Shown: positions 44,091-59,000 of the stretch, in pieces | How the letters are laid out: the number at the start of each line of letters is the position of its first letter | Position numbering within the stretch: position 1 is the stretch's first letter | Assembly: GCA_032622095.1 (NCBI GenBank) | Contig: CP136061.1 | Span: 265,020,077-265,084,076, forward strand | DNA from: Siphonodentalium dalli | Taxonomy: Eukaryota; Mollusca; Scaphopoda; Gadilida; Siphonodentaliidae | Direction: 5' to 3' | Length of the DNA stretch: 64,000 nucleotides | Position numbers and translations under genes: made by a program | Notes under the pieces: generated by a model | Told to the model about the DNA's origin: nothing | The model's input: the letters and a program-made list of their open reading frames with translations, nothing else | Databases searched by the model: none

Positions 44091-47000
44091 GAGCCAAAGG
44101 CATAGAACTCATTTACCCCAACATACTTACCAAACTTGAGTTTTCTAGTACTAATACATTCCGAGATTTGGGCGTTGAAAAATACTGTAGTATAATAATA
44201 ATAATAATGAAAAATAATCGAAAAAGGGCCATAACTCTGTTAAAAGATATTGGACCAACATCCGGATACCATTATTTTTAGTAGACCTTAGATGCCTTCA
44301 TTCGCTAGAGATTTCGCGGTCCTCCTCCCATTAGTTTCTGAGTATTTCCAATTAAACAGAAAACGGCCGCAGTAGAAAAACAATATACTTCCTTGGTTAC
44401 ACCATGGAAGTATAATAATAGGATCAATCATGAGTGGAAAGAATCGCAGTTTATGGACGGAAAATATGAAGTATGGTGATTATATGTTGTCCTAATATGT
44501 GTAGGTTGATCTCAAGTGTTTGGACGTGACCCCACCCCTGCCTCGAAATTGGGTGACGGGGTTGGGAAAACATCAACCCCTGGCACAAACTGCTAAGTTT
44601 GAGGCCCCGTAACTTCGTCAGTTTCCAACGGATTTTAAAGTTGTTTCCAGTTTTGTGATTTGCGGCTGACATAGATTGCATAGTATAAATTTCATCTGAT
44701 TTGGAGACGGATAACACTTTGATTATTGGAAAGCATATGGGCCCAAATTCAAACTTGTACGGCCAAAATCTCCGCCATTTTCCAACGTATTTACGATCTG
44801 TCTTCAGCTTCGAGATCGGCTGATGTTGCAGATATTATATTCCAAGTTTCATCTGATTCCGAGAAGAATTAAAATTCGGCACCACGGACCACCCCTCCCC
44901 AGACCCACAATAATGAACCGACACTGGCAAAATTTGGCCCACCGCGTGCCGTCTCCAGTCCGTACGCATTTTCGTATCAGATGACATCCTATGTTCGATA
45001 TCTTCGGAGGAGATGTGTTATCAAGCACATGGGCCCAAAATTGCAAAGTTTGAGGGCCCGCGATTCTTTTAGTTTTCGATGGATTTTCGAAATTCTTCCA
45101 GTTTCTAGATCGGCTGATGTTGCAGATGTTATATTCCAAGTTTCATCTGATTCCGAGAAGAATTAAAAATTGGTACCACGGACCACCCCTCCCCAGACCC
45201 ACAATAATGAACAGACACTGGCAAAATTTGGCCCACCGCGTGCTCTCTTCCGTCCGCACACGTTGGCGTATCAGATGATATCCTATGTTCGATATCTTCG
45301 GAGGAGATGTGAGGACAAGCACATGGGCCCAAATTGCAAACTTTGAGGGCCCGTAACTCTTGCATTTCTTCTCGGATTTCAAAAATCCTTTCCGGTATGA
45401 GTTTGTTTTCGTTCGGGAAATACATAAACTTAAATATATGAATGTCAATCAAAATTTTATTTTGCAAACAATTTGCCCCCCACCCCAGTGTCAAAATATA
45501 TGTCTGACCCTGTCAAAATTTCCTTCTCTGACTAAACTGACAACGGTCAACACGACTATGAAAACCACATGCAGTTATCTGGAATGATACAAGAGGACAA
45601 CAGAGTACAATCAAATAGAGGTTTGCCAACTATGGGCGGTAACTCCTCAGGGAAAGCGCGGACACAAGTTCTGATGCCCGTGGGCAGTAGGGCATATCGA
45701 GATGTGTATACAGTCCAATTTTCGATGCTCTGCTCCTTATAATTTCCGAGATAATAAAATGACATTTGTTCATATAAAGGGAGATAACTCTACGGGGTAA
45801 ATGCGGACAATATCCGTTATGAGCCAAAGGCATAGAACTCATTTACCCCAACATACTTACCAAACTTGAGTTTTCTAGTACTAATACATTCCGAGATTTG
45901 GGCGTTGAAAAATACTGTAGTATAATAATAATAATAATGAAAAATAATCGAAAAAGGGCCATAACTCTGTTAAAAGATATTGGACCAACATCCGGATACC
46001 ATTATTTTTAGTAGACCTTAGATGCCTTCATTCGCTAGAGATTTCGCGGTCCTCCTCCCATTAGTTTCTGAGTATTTCCAATTAAACAGAAAACGGCCGC
46101 AGTAGAAAAACAATATACTTCCTTGGTTACACCATGGAAGTATAATAATAGGATCAATCATGAGTGGAAAGAATCGCAGTTTATGGACGGAAAATATGAA
46201 GTATGGTGATTATATGTTGTCCTAATATGTGTAGGTTGATCTCAAGTGTTTGGATGTGACCCCACCCCTGCCTCGAAATTGGGTGACGGGGTTGGGAAAA
46301 CATCAACCCCTGGCACAAACTGCTAAGTTTGAGGCCCCGTAACTTCGTCAGTTTCCAACGGATTTTAAAGTTGTTTCCAGTTTTGTGATTTGCGGCTAAC
46401 ATAGATTGCATAGTATAAATTTCATCTGATTTGGAGACGGATAACACTTTGATTATTGGAAAGCATATGGGCCCAAATTCAAACTTGTACGGCCAAAATC
46501 TCCGCCATTTTCCAACGTATTTACGATCTGTCTTCAGCTTCGAGATCGGCTGATGTTGCAGATATTATATTCCAAGTTTCATCTGATTCCGAGAAGAATT
46601 AAAATTCGGCACCACGGACCACCCCTCCCCAGACCCACAATAATGAACCGACACTGGCAAAATTTGGCCCACCGCGTGCCGTCTCCAGTCCGTACGCATT
46701 TTCGTATCAGATGACATCCTATGTTCGATATCTTCGGAGGAGATGTGTTATCAAGCACATGGGCCCAAAATTGCAAAGTTTGAGGGCCCGCGATTCTTTT
46801 AGTTTTCGATGGATTTTCGAAATTCTTCCAGTTTCTAGATCGGCTGATGTTGCAGATGTTATATTCCAAGTTTCATCTGATTCCGAGAAGAATTAAAATT
46901 CGGCACCACGGACCACCCCTCCCCAGACCCACAATAATGAACCGACACTGGCAAAATTTGGCCCACCGCGTGCCGTCTCCAGTCCGTACGCATTTTCGTA

Positions 47001-50000
47001 TCAGATGACATCCTATGTTCGATATCTTCGGAGGAGATGTGTTATCAAGCACATGGGCCCAAAATTGCAAAGTTTGAGGGCCCGCGATTCTTTTAGTTTT
47101 CGATGGATTTTCGAAATTCTTCCAGTTTCTAGATCGGCTGATGTTGCAGATGTTATATTCCAAGTTTCATCTGATTCCGAGAAGAATTAAAAATTGGTAC
47201 CACGGACCACCCCTCCCCAGACCCACAATAATGAACAGACACTGGCAAAATTTGGCCCACCGCGTGCTCTCTTCCGTCCGCACACGTTGGCGTATCAGAT
47301 GATATCCTATGTTCGATATCTTCGGAGGAGATGTGAGGACAAGCACATGGGCCCAAATTGCAAACTTTGAGGGCCCGTAACTCTTGCATTTCTTCTCGGA
47401 TTTCAAAAATCCTTTCCGGTATGAGTTTGTTTTCGTTCGGGAAATACATAAACTTAAATATATGAATGTCAATCAAAATTTTATTTTGCAAACAATTTGC
47501 CCCCCACCCCAGTGTCAAAATATATGTCTGACCCTGTCAAAATTTCCTTCTCTGACTAAACTGACAACGGTCAACACGACTATGAAAACCACATGCAGTT
47601 ATCTGGAATGATACAAGAGGACAACAGAGTACAATCAAATAGAGGTTTGCCAACTATGGGCGGTAACTCCTCAGGGAAAGCGCGGACACAAGTTCTGATG
47701 CCCGTGGGCAGTAGGGCATATCGAGATGTGTATACAGTCCAATTTTCGATGCTCTGCTCCTTATAATTTCCGAGATAATAAAATGACATTTTTTCATATA
47801 AAGGGAGATAACTCTACGGGGTAAATGCGGACAATATCCGTTATGAGCCAAAGGCATAGAACTCATTTACCCCAACATACTTACCAAACTTGAGTTTTCT
47901 AGTACTAATACATTCCGAGATTTGGGCGTTGAAAAATACTGTAGTATAATAATAATAATAATGAAAAATAATCGAAAAAGGGCCATAACTCTGTTAAAAG
48001 ATATTGGACCAACATCCGGATACCATTATTTTTAGTAGACCTTAGATGCCTTCATTCGCTAGAGATTTCGCGGTCCTCCTCCCATTAGTTTCTGAGTATT
48101 TCCAATTAAACAGAAAACGGCCGCAGTAGAAAAACAATATACTTCCTTGGTTACACCATGGAAGTATAATAATAGGATCAATCATGAGTGGAAAGAATCG
48201 CAGTTTATGGACGGAAAATATGAAGTATGGTGATTATATGTTGTCCTAATATGTGTAGGTTGATCTCAAGTGTTTGGACGTGACCCCACCCCTGCCTCGA
48301 AATTGGGTGACGGGGTTGGGAAAACATCAACCCCTGGCACAAACTGCTAAGTTTGAGGCCCCGTAACTTCGTCAGTTTCCAACGGATTTTAAAGTTGTTT
48401 CCAGTTTTGTGATTTGCGGCTGACATAGATTGCATAGTATAAATTTCATCTGATTTGGAGACGGATAACACTTTGATTATTGGAAAGCATATGGGCCCAA
48501 ATTCAAACTTGTACGGCCAAAATCTCCGCCATTTTCCAACGTATTTACGATCTGTCTTCAGCTTCGAGATCGGCTGATGTTGCAGATATTATATTCCAAG
48601 TTTCATCTGATTCCGAGAAGAATTAAAATTCGGCACCACGGACCACCCCTCCCCAGACCCACAATAATGAACCGACACTGGCAAAATTTGGCCCACCGCG
48701 TGCCGTCTCCAGTCCGTACGCATTTTCGTATCAGATGACATCCTATGTTCGATATCTTCGGAGGAGATGTGTTATCAAGCACATGGGCCCAAAATTGCAA
48801 AGTTTGAGGGCCCGCGATTCTTTTAGTTTTCGATGGATTTTCGAAATTCTTCCAGTTTCTAGATCGGCTGATGTTGCAGATGTTATATTCCAAGTTTCAT
48901 CTGATTCCGAGAAGAATTAAAATTCGGCACCACGGACCACCCCTCCCCAGACCCACAATAATGAACCAACACTGGCAAAATTTGGCCCACCGCGTGCCGT
49001 CTCCAGTCCGTACGCATTTTCGTATCAGATGACATCCTATGTTCGATATCTTCGGAGGAGATGTGTTATCAAGCACATGGGCCCAAAATTGCAAAGTTTG
49101 AGGGCCCGCGATTCTTTTAGTTTTCGATGGATTTTCGAAATTCTTCCAGTTTCTAGATCGGCTGATGTTGCAGATGTTATATTCCAAGTTTCATCTGATT
49201 CCGAGAAGAATTAAAAATTGGTACCACGGACCACCCCTCCCCAGACCCACAATAATGAACAGACACTGGCAAAATTTGGCCCACCGCGTGCTCTCTTCCG
49301 TCCGCACACGTTGGCGTATCAGATGATATCCTATGTTCGATATCTTCGGAGGAGATGTGAGGACAAGCACATGGGCCCAAATTGCAAACTTTGAGGGCCC
49401 GTAACTCTTGCATTTCTTCTCGGATTTCAAAAATCCTTTCCGGTATGAGTTTGTTTTCGTTCGGGAAATACATAAACTTAAATATATGAATGTCAATCAA
49501 AATTTTATTTTGCAAACAATTTGCCCCCCACCCCAGTGTCAAAATATATGTCTGACCCTGTCAAAATTTCCTTCTCTGACTAAACTGACAACGGTCAACA
49601 CGACTATGAAAACCACATGCAGTTATCTGGAATGATACAAGAGGACAACAGAGTACAATCAAATAGAGGTTTGCCAACTATGGGCGGTAACTCCTCAGGG
49701 AAAGCGCGGACACAAGTTCTGATGCCCGTGGGCAGTAGGGCATATCGAGATGTGTATACAGTCCAATTTTCGATGCTCTGCTCCTTATAATTTCCGAGAT
49801 AATAAAATGACATTTTTTCATATAAAGGGAGATAACTCTACGGGGTAAATGCGGACAATATCCGTTATGAGCCAAAGGCATAGAACTCATTTACCCCAAC
49901 ATACTTACCAAACTTGAGTTTTCTAGTACTAATACATTCCGAGATTTGGGCGTTGAAAAATACTGTAGTATAATAATAATAATAATGAAAAATAATCGAA

Positions 50001-53000
50001 AAAGGGCCATAACTCTGTTAAAAGATATTGGACCAACATCCGGATACCATTATTTTTAGTAGACCTTAGATGCCTTCATTCGCTAGAGATTTCGCGGTCC
50101 TCCTCCCATTAGTTTCTGAGTATTTCCAATTAAACAGAAAACGGCCGCAGTAGAAAAACAATATACTTCCTTGGTTACACCATGGAAGTATAATAATAGG
50201 ATCAATCATGAGTGGAAAGAATCGCAGTTTATGGACGGAAAATATGAAGTATGGTGATTATATGTTGTCCTAATATGTGTAGGTTGATCTCAAGTGTTTG
50301 GACGTGACCCCACCCCTGCCTCGAAATTGGGTGACGGGGTTGGGAAAACATCAACCCCTGGCACAAACTGCTAAGTTTGAGGCCCCGTAACTTCGTCAGT
50401 TTCCAACGGATTTTAAAGTTGTTTCCAGTTTTGTGATTTGCGGCTGACATAGATTGCATAGTATAAATTTCATCTGATTTGGAGACGGATAACACTTTGA
50501 TTATTGGAAAGCATATGGGCCCAAATTCAAACTTGTACGGCCAAAATCTCCGCCATTTTCCAACGTATTTACGATCTGTCTTCAGCTTCGAGATCGGCTG
50601 ATGTTGCAGATATTATATTCCAAGTTTCATCTGATTCCGAGAAGAATTAAAATTCGGCACCACGGACCACCCCTCCCCAGACCCACAATAATGAACCGAC
50701 ACTGGCAAAATTTGGCCCACCGCGTGCCGTCTCCAGTCCGTACGCATTTTCGTATCAGATGACATCCTATGTTCGATATCTTCGGAGGAGATGTGTTATC
50801 AAGCACATGGGCCCAAAATTGCAAAGTTTGAGGGCCCGCGATTCTTTTAGTTTTCGATGGATTTTCGAAATTCTTCCAGTTTCTAGATCGGCTGATGTTG
50901 CAGATGTTATATTCCAAGTTTCATCTGATTCCGAGAAGAATTAAAATTCGGCACCACGGACCACCCCTCCCCAGACCCACAATAATGAACCGACACTGGC
51001 AAAATTTGGCCCACCGCGTGCCGTCTCCAGTCCGTACGCATTTTCGTATCAGATGACATCCTATGTTCGATATCTTCGGAGGAGATGTGTTATCAAGCAC
51101 ATGGGCCCAAAATTGCAAAGTTTGAGGGCCCGCGATTCTTTTAGTTTTCGATGGATTTTCGAAATTCTTCCAGTTTCTAGATCGGCTGATGTTGCAGATG
51201 TTATATTCCAAGTTTCATCTGATTCCGAGAAGAATTAAAAATTGGTACCACGGACCACCCCTCCCCAGACCCACAATAATGAACAGACACTGGCAAAATT
51301 TGGCCCACCGCGTGCTCTCTTCCGTCCGCACACGTTGGCGTATCAGATGATATCCTATGTTCGATATCTTCGGAGGAGATGTGAGGACAAGCACATGGGC
51401 CCAAATTGCAAACTTTGAGGGCCCGTAACTCTTGCATTTCTTCTCGGATTTCAAAAATCCTTTCCGGTATGAGTTTGTTTTCGTTCGGGAAATACATAAA
51501 CTTAAATATATGAATGTCAATCAAAATTTTATTTTGCAAACAATTTGCCCCCCACCCCAGTGTCAAAATATATGTCTGACCCTGTCAAAATTTCCTTCTC
51601 TGACTAAACTGACAACGGTCAACACGACTATGAAAACCACATGCAGTTATCTGGAATGATACAAGAGGACAACAGAGTACAATCAAATAGAGGTTTGCCA
51701 ACTATGGGCGGTAACTCCTCAGGGAAAGCGCGGACACAAGTTCTGATGCCCGTGGGCAGTAGGGCATATCGAGATGTGTATACAGTCCAATTTTCGATGC
51801 TCTGCTCCTTATAATTTCCGAGATAATAAAATGACATTTTTTCATATAAAGGGAGATAACTCTACGGGGTAAATGCGGACAATATCCGTTATGAGCCAAA
51901 GGCATAGAACTCATTTACCCCAACATACTTACCAAACTTGAGTTTTCTAGTACTAATACATTCCGAGATTTGGGCGTTGAAAAATACTGTAGTATAATAA
52001 TAATAATAATGAAAAATAATCGAAAAAGGGCCATAACTCTGTTAAAAGATATTGGACCAACATCCGGATACCATTATTTTTAGTAGACCTTAGATGCCTT
52101 CATTCGCTAGAGATTTCGCGGTCCTCCTCCCATTAGTTTCTGAGTATTTCCAATTAAACAGAAAACGGCCGCAGTAGAAAAACAATATACTTCCTTGGTT
52201 ACACCATGGAAGTATAATAATAGGATCAATCATGAGTGGAAAGAATCGCAGTTTATGGACGGAAAATATGAAGTATGGTGATTATATGTTGTCCTAATAT
52301 GTGTAGGTTGATCTCAAGTGTTTGGACGTGACCCCACCCCTGCCTCGAAATTGGGTGACGGGGTTGGGAAAACATCAACCCCTGGCACAAACTGCTAAGT
52401 TTGAGGCCCCGTAACTTCGTCAGTTTCCAACGGATTTTAAAGTTGTTTCCAGTTTTGTGATTTGCGGCTGACATAGATTGCATAGTATAAATTTCATCTG
52501 ATTTGGAGACGGATAACACTTTGATTATTGGAAAGCATATGGGCCCAAATTCAAACTTGTACGGCCAAAATCTCCGCCATTTTCCAACGTATTTACGATC
52601 TGTCTTCAGCTTCGAGATCGGCTGATGTTGCAGATATTATATTCCAAGTTTCATCTGATTCCGAGAAGAATTAAAATTCGGCACCACGGACCACCCCTCC
52701 CCAGACCCACAATAATGAACCGACACTGGCAAAATTTGGCCCACCGCGTGCCGTCTCCAGTCCGTACGCATTTTCGTATCAGATGACATCCTATGTTCGA
52801 TATCTTCGGAGGAGATGTGTTATCAAGCACATGGGCCCAAAATTGCAAAGTTTGAGGGCCCGCGATTCTTTTAGTTTTCGATGGATTTTCGAAATTCTTC
52901 CAGTTTCTAGATCGGCTGATGTTGCAGATGTTATATTCCAAGTTTCATCTGATTCCGAGAAGAATTAAAAATTGGTACCACGGACCACCCCTCCCCAGAC

Positions 53001-56000
53001 CCACAATAATGAACAGACACTGGCAAAATTTGGCCCACCGCGTGCTCTCTTCCGTCCGCACACGTTGGCGTATCAGATGATATCCTATGTTCGATATCTT
53101 CGGAGGAGATGTGAGGACAAGCACATGGGCCCAAATTGCAAACTTTGAGGGCCCGTAACTCTTGCATTTCTTCTCGGATTTCAAAAATCCTTTCCGGTAT
53201 GAGTTTGTTTTCGTTCGGGAAATACATAAACTTAAATATATGAATGTCAATCAAAATTTTATTTTGCAAACAATTTGCCCCCCACCCCAGTGTCAAAATA
53301 TATGTCTGACCCTGTCAAAATTTCCTTCTCTGACTAAACTGACAACGGTCAACACGACTATGAAAACCACATGCAGTTATCTGGAATGATACAAGAGGAC
53401 AACAGAGTACAATCAAATAGAGGTTTGCCAACTATGGGCGGTAACTCCTCAGGGAAAGCGCGGACACAAGTTCTGATGCCCGTGGGCAGTAGGGCATATC
53501 GAGATGTGTATACAGTCCAATTTTCGATGCTCTGCTCCTTATAATTTCCGAGATAATAAAATGACATTTTTTCATATAAAGGGAGATAACTCTACGGGGT
53601 AAATGCGGACAATATCCGTTATGAGCCAAAGGCATAGAACTCATTTACCCCAACATACTTACCAAACTTGAGTTTTCTAGTACTAATACATTCCGAGATT
53701 TGGGCGTTGAAAAATACTGTAGTATAATAATAATAATAATGAAAAATAATCGAAAAAGGGCCATAACTCTGTTAAAAGATATTGGACCAACATCCGGATA
53801 CCATTATTTTTAGTAGACCTTAGATGCCTTCATTCGCTAGAGATTTCGCGGTCCTCCTCCCATTAGTTTCTGAGTATTTCCAATTAAACAGAAAACGGCC
53901 GCAGTAGAAAAACAATATACTTCCTTGGTTACACCATGGAAGTATAATAATAGGATCAATCATGAGTGGAAAGAATCGCAGTTTATGGACGGAAAATATG
54001 AAGTATGGTGATTATATGTTGTCCTAATATGTGTAGGTTGATCTCAAGTGTTTGGACGTGACCCCACCCCTGCCTCGAAATTGGGTGACGGGGTTGGGAA
54101 AACATCAACCCCTGGCACAAACTGCTAAGTTTGAGGCCCCGTAACTTCGTCAGTTTCCAACGGATTTTAAAGTTGTTTCCAGTTTTGTGATTTGCGGCTG
54201 ACATAGATTGCATAGTATAAATTTCATCTGATTTGGAGACGGATAACACTTTGATTATTGGAAAGCATATGGGCCCAAATTCAAACTTGTACGGCCAAAA
54301 TCTCCGCCATTTTCCAACGTATTTACGATCTGTCTTCAGCTTCGAGATCGGCTGATGTTGCAGATATTATATTCCAAGTTTCATCTGATTCCGAGAAGAA
54401 TTAAAATTCGGCACCACGGACCACCCCTCCCCAGACCCACAATAATGAACCGACACTGGCAAAATTTGGCCCACCGCGTGCCGTCTCCAGTCCGTACGCA
54501 TTTTCGTATCAGATGACATCCTATGTTCGATATCTTCGGAGGAGATGTGTTATCAAGCACATGGGCCCAAAATTGCAAAGTTTGAGGGCCCGCGATTCTT
54601 TTAGTTTTCGATGGATTTTCGAAATTCTTCCAGTTTCTAGATCGGCTGATGTTGCAGATGTTATATTCCAAGTTTCATCTGATTCCGAGAAGAATTAAAA
54701 ATTGGTACCACGGACCACCCCTCCCCAGACCCACAATAATGAACAGACACTGGCAAAATTTGGCCCACCGCGTGCTCTCTTCCGTCCGCACACGTTGGCG
54801 TATCAGATGATATCCTATGTTCGATATCTTCGGAGGAGATGTGAGGACAAGCACATGGGCCCAAATTGCAAACTTTGAGGGCCCGTAACTCTTGCATTTC
54901 TTCTCGGATTTCAAAAATCCTTTCCGGTATGAGTTTGTTTTCGTTCGGGAAATACATAAACTTAAATATATGAATGTCAATCAAAATTTTATTTTGCAAA
55001 CAATTTGCCCCCCACCCCAGTGTCAAAATATATGTCTGACCCTGTCAAAATTTCCTTCTCTGACTAAACTGACAACGGTCAACACGACTATGAAAACCAC
55101 ATGCAGTTATCTGGAATGATACAAGAGGACAACAGAGTACAATCAAATAGAGGTTTGCCAACTATGGGCGGTAACTCCTCAGGGAAAGCGCGGACACAAG
55201 TTCTGATGCCCGTGGGCAGTAGGGCATATCGAGATGTGTATACAGTCCAATTTTCGATGCTCTGCTCCTTATAATTTCCGAGATAATAAAATGACATTTT
55301 TTCATATAAAGGGAGATAACTCTACGGGGTAAATGCGGACAATATCCGTTATGAGCCAAAGGCATAGAACTCATTTACCCCAACATACTTACCAAACTTG
55401 AGTTTTCTAGTACTAATACATTCCGAGATTTGGGCGTTGAAAAATACTGTAGTATAATAATAATAATAATGAAAAATAATCGAAAAAGGGCCATAACTCT
55501 GTTAAAAGATATTGGACCAACATCCGGATACCATTATTTTTAGTAGACCTTAGATGCCTTCATTCGCTAGAGATTTCGCGGTCCTCCTCCCATTAGTTTC
55601 TGAGTATTTCCAATTAAACAGAAAACGGCCGCAGTAGAAAAACAATATACTTCCTTGGTTACACCATGGAAGTATAATAATAGGATCAATCATGAGTGGA
55701 AAGAATCGCAGTTTATGGACGGAAAATATGAAGTATGGTGATTATATGTTGTCCTAATATGTGTAGGTTGATCTCAAGTGTTTGGACGTGACCCCACCCC
55801 TGCCTCGAAATTGGGTGACGGGGTTGGGAAAACATCAACCCCTGGCACAAACTGCTAAGTTTGAGGCCCCGTAACTTCGTCAGTTTCCAACGGATTTTAA
55901 AGTTGTTTCCAGTTTTGTGATTTGCGGCTGACATAGATTGCATAGTATAAATTTCATCTGATTTGGAGACGGATAACACTTTGATTATTGGAAAGCATAT

Positions 56001-59000
56001 GGGCCCAAATTCAAACTTGTACGGCCAAAATCTCCGCCATTTTCCAACGTATTTACGATCTGTCTTCAGCTTCGAGATCGGCTGATGTTGCAGATATTAT
56101 ATTCCAAGTTTCATCTGATTCCGAGAAGAATTAAAATTCGGCACCACGGACCACCCCTCCCCAGACCCACAATAATGAACCGACACTGGCAAAATTTGGC
56201 CCACCGCGTGCCGTCTCCAGTCCGTACGCATTTTCGTATCAGATGACATCCTATGTTCGATATCTTCGGAGGAGATGTGTTATCAAGCACATGGGCCCAA
56301 AATTGCAAAGTTTGAGGGCCCGCGATTCTTTTAGTTTTCGATGGATTTTCGAAATTCTTCCAGTTTCTAGATCGGCTGATGTTGCAGATGTTATATTCCA
56401 AGTTTCATCTGATTCCGAGAAGAATTAAAAATTGGTACCACGGACCACCCCTCCCCAGACCCACAATAATGAACAGACACTGGCAAAATTTGGCCCACCG
56501 CGTGCTCTCTTCCGTCCGCACACGTTGGCGTATCAGATGATATCCTATGTTCGATATCTTCGGAGGAGATGTGAGGACAAGCACATGGGCCCAAATTGCA
56601 AACTTTGAGGGCCCGTAACTCTTGCATTTCTTCTCGGATTTCAAAAATCCTTTCCGGTATGAGTTTGTTTTCGTTCGGGAAATACATAAACTTAAATATA
56701 TGAATGTCAATCAAAATTTTATTTTGCAAACAATTTGCCCCCCACCCCAGTGTCAAAATATATGTCTGACCCTGTCAAAATTTCCTTCTCTGACTAAACT
56801 GACAACGGTCAACACGACTATGAAAACCACATGCAGTTATCTGGAATGATACAAGAGGACAACAGAGTACAATCAAATAGAGGTTTGCCAACTATGGGCG
56901 GTAACTCCTCAGGGAAAGCGCGGACACAAGTTCTGATGCCCGTGGGCAGTAGGGCATATCGAGATGTGTATACAGTCCAATTTTCGATGCTCTGCTCCTT
57001 ATAATTTCCGAGATAATAAAATGACATTTTTTCATATAAAGGGAGATAACTCTACGGGGTAAATGCGGACAATATCCGTTATGAGCCAAAGGCATAGAAC
57101 TCATTTACCCCAACATACTTACCAAACTTGAGTTTTCTAGTACTAATACATTCCGAGATTTGGGCGTTGAAAAATACTGTAGTATAATAATAATAATAAT
57201 GAAAAATAATCGAAAAAGGGCCATAACTCTGTTAAAAGATATTGGACCAACATCCGGATACCATTATTTTTAGTAGACCTTAGATGCCTTCATTCGCTAG
57301 AGATTTCGCGGTCCTCCTCCCATTAGTTTCTGAGTATTTCCAATTAAACAGAAAACGGCCGCAGTAGAAAAACAATATACTTCCTTGGTTACACCATGGA
57401 AGTATAATAATAGGATCAATCATGAGTGGAAAGAATCGCAGTTTATGGACGGAAAATATGAAGTATGGTGATTATATGTTGTCCTAATATGTGTAGGTTG
57501 ATCTCAAGTGTTTGGACGTGACCCCACCCCTGCCTCGAAATTGGGTGACGGGGTTGGGAAAACATCAACCCCTGGCACAAACTGCTAAGTTTGAGGCCCC
57601 GTAACTTCGTCAGTTTCCAACGGATTTTAAAGTTGTTTCCAGTTTTGTGATTTGCGGCTGACATAGATTGCATAGTATAAATTTCATCTGATTTGGAGAC
57701 GGATAACACTTTGATTATTGGAAAGCATATGGGCCCAAATTCAAACTTGTACGGCCAAAATCTCCGCCATTTTCCAACGTATTTACGATCTGTCTTCAGC
57801 TTCGAGATCGGCTGATGTTGCAGATATTATATTCCAAGTTTCATCTGATTCCGAGAAGAATTAAAATTCGGCACCACGGACCACCCCTCCCCAGACCCAC
57901 AATAATGAACCGACACTGGCAAAATTTGGCCCACCGCGTGCCGTCTCCAGTCCGTACGCATTTTCGTATCAGATGACATCCTATGTTCGATATCTTCGGA
58001 GGAGATGTGTTATCAAGCACATGGGCCCAAAATTGCAAAGTTTGAGGGCCCGCGATTCTTTTAGTTTTCGATGGATTTTCGAAATTCTTCCAGTTTCTAG
58101 ATCGGCTGATGTTGCAGATGTTATATTCCAAGTTTCATCTGATTCCGAGAAGAATTAAAAATTGGTACCACGGACCACCCCTCCCCAGACCCACAATAAT
58201 GAACAGACACTGGCAAAATTTGGCCCACCGCGTGCTCTCTTCCGTCCGCACACGTTGGCGTATCAGATGATATCCTATGTTCGATATCTTCGGAGGAGAT
58301 GTGAGGACAAGCACATGGGCCCAAATTGCAAACTTTGAGGGCCCGTAACTCTTGCATTTCTTCTCGGATTTCAAAAATCCTTTCCGGTATGAGTTTGTTT
58401 TCGTTCGGGAAATACATAAACTTAAATATATGAATGTCAATCAAAATTTTATTTTGCAAACAATTTGCCCCCCACCCCAGTGTCAAAATATATGTCTGAC
58501 CCTGTCAAAATTTCCTTCTCTGACTAAACTGACAACGGTCAACACGACTATGAAAACCACATGCAGTTATCTGGAATGATACAAGAGGACAACAGAGTAC
58601 AATCAAATAGAGGTTTGCCAACTATGGGCGGTAACTCCTCAGGGAAAGCGCGGACACAAGTTCTGATGCCCGTGGGCAGTAGGGCATATCGAGATGTGTA
58701 TACAGTCCAATTTTCGATGCTCTGCTCCTTATAATTTCCGAGATAATAAAATGACATTTTTTCATATAAAGGGAGATAACTCTACGGGGTAAATGCGGAC
58801 AATATCCGTTATGAGCCAAAGGCATAGAACTCATTTACCCCAACATACTTACCAAACTTGAGTTTTCTAGTACTAATACATTCCGAGATTTGGGCGTTGA
58901 AAAATACTGTAGTATAATAATAATAATAATGAAAAATAATCGAAAAAGGGCCATAACTCTGTTAAAAGATATTGGACCAACATCCGGATACCATTATTTT

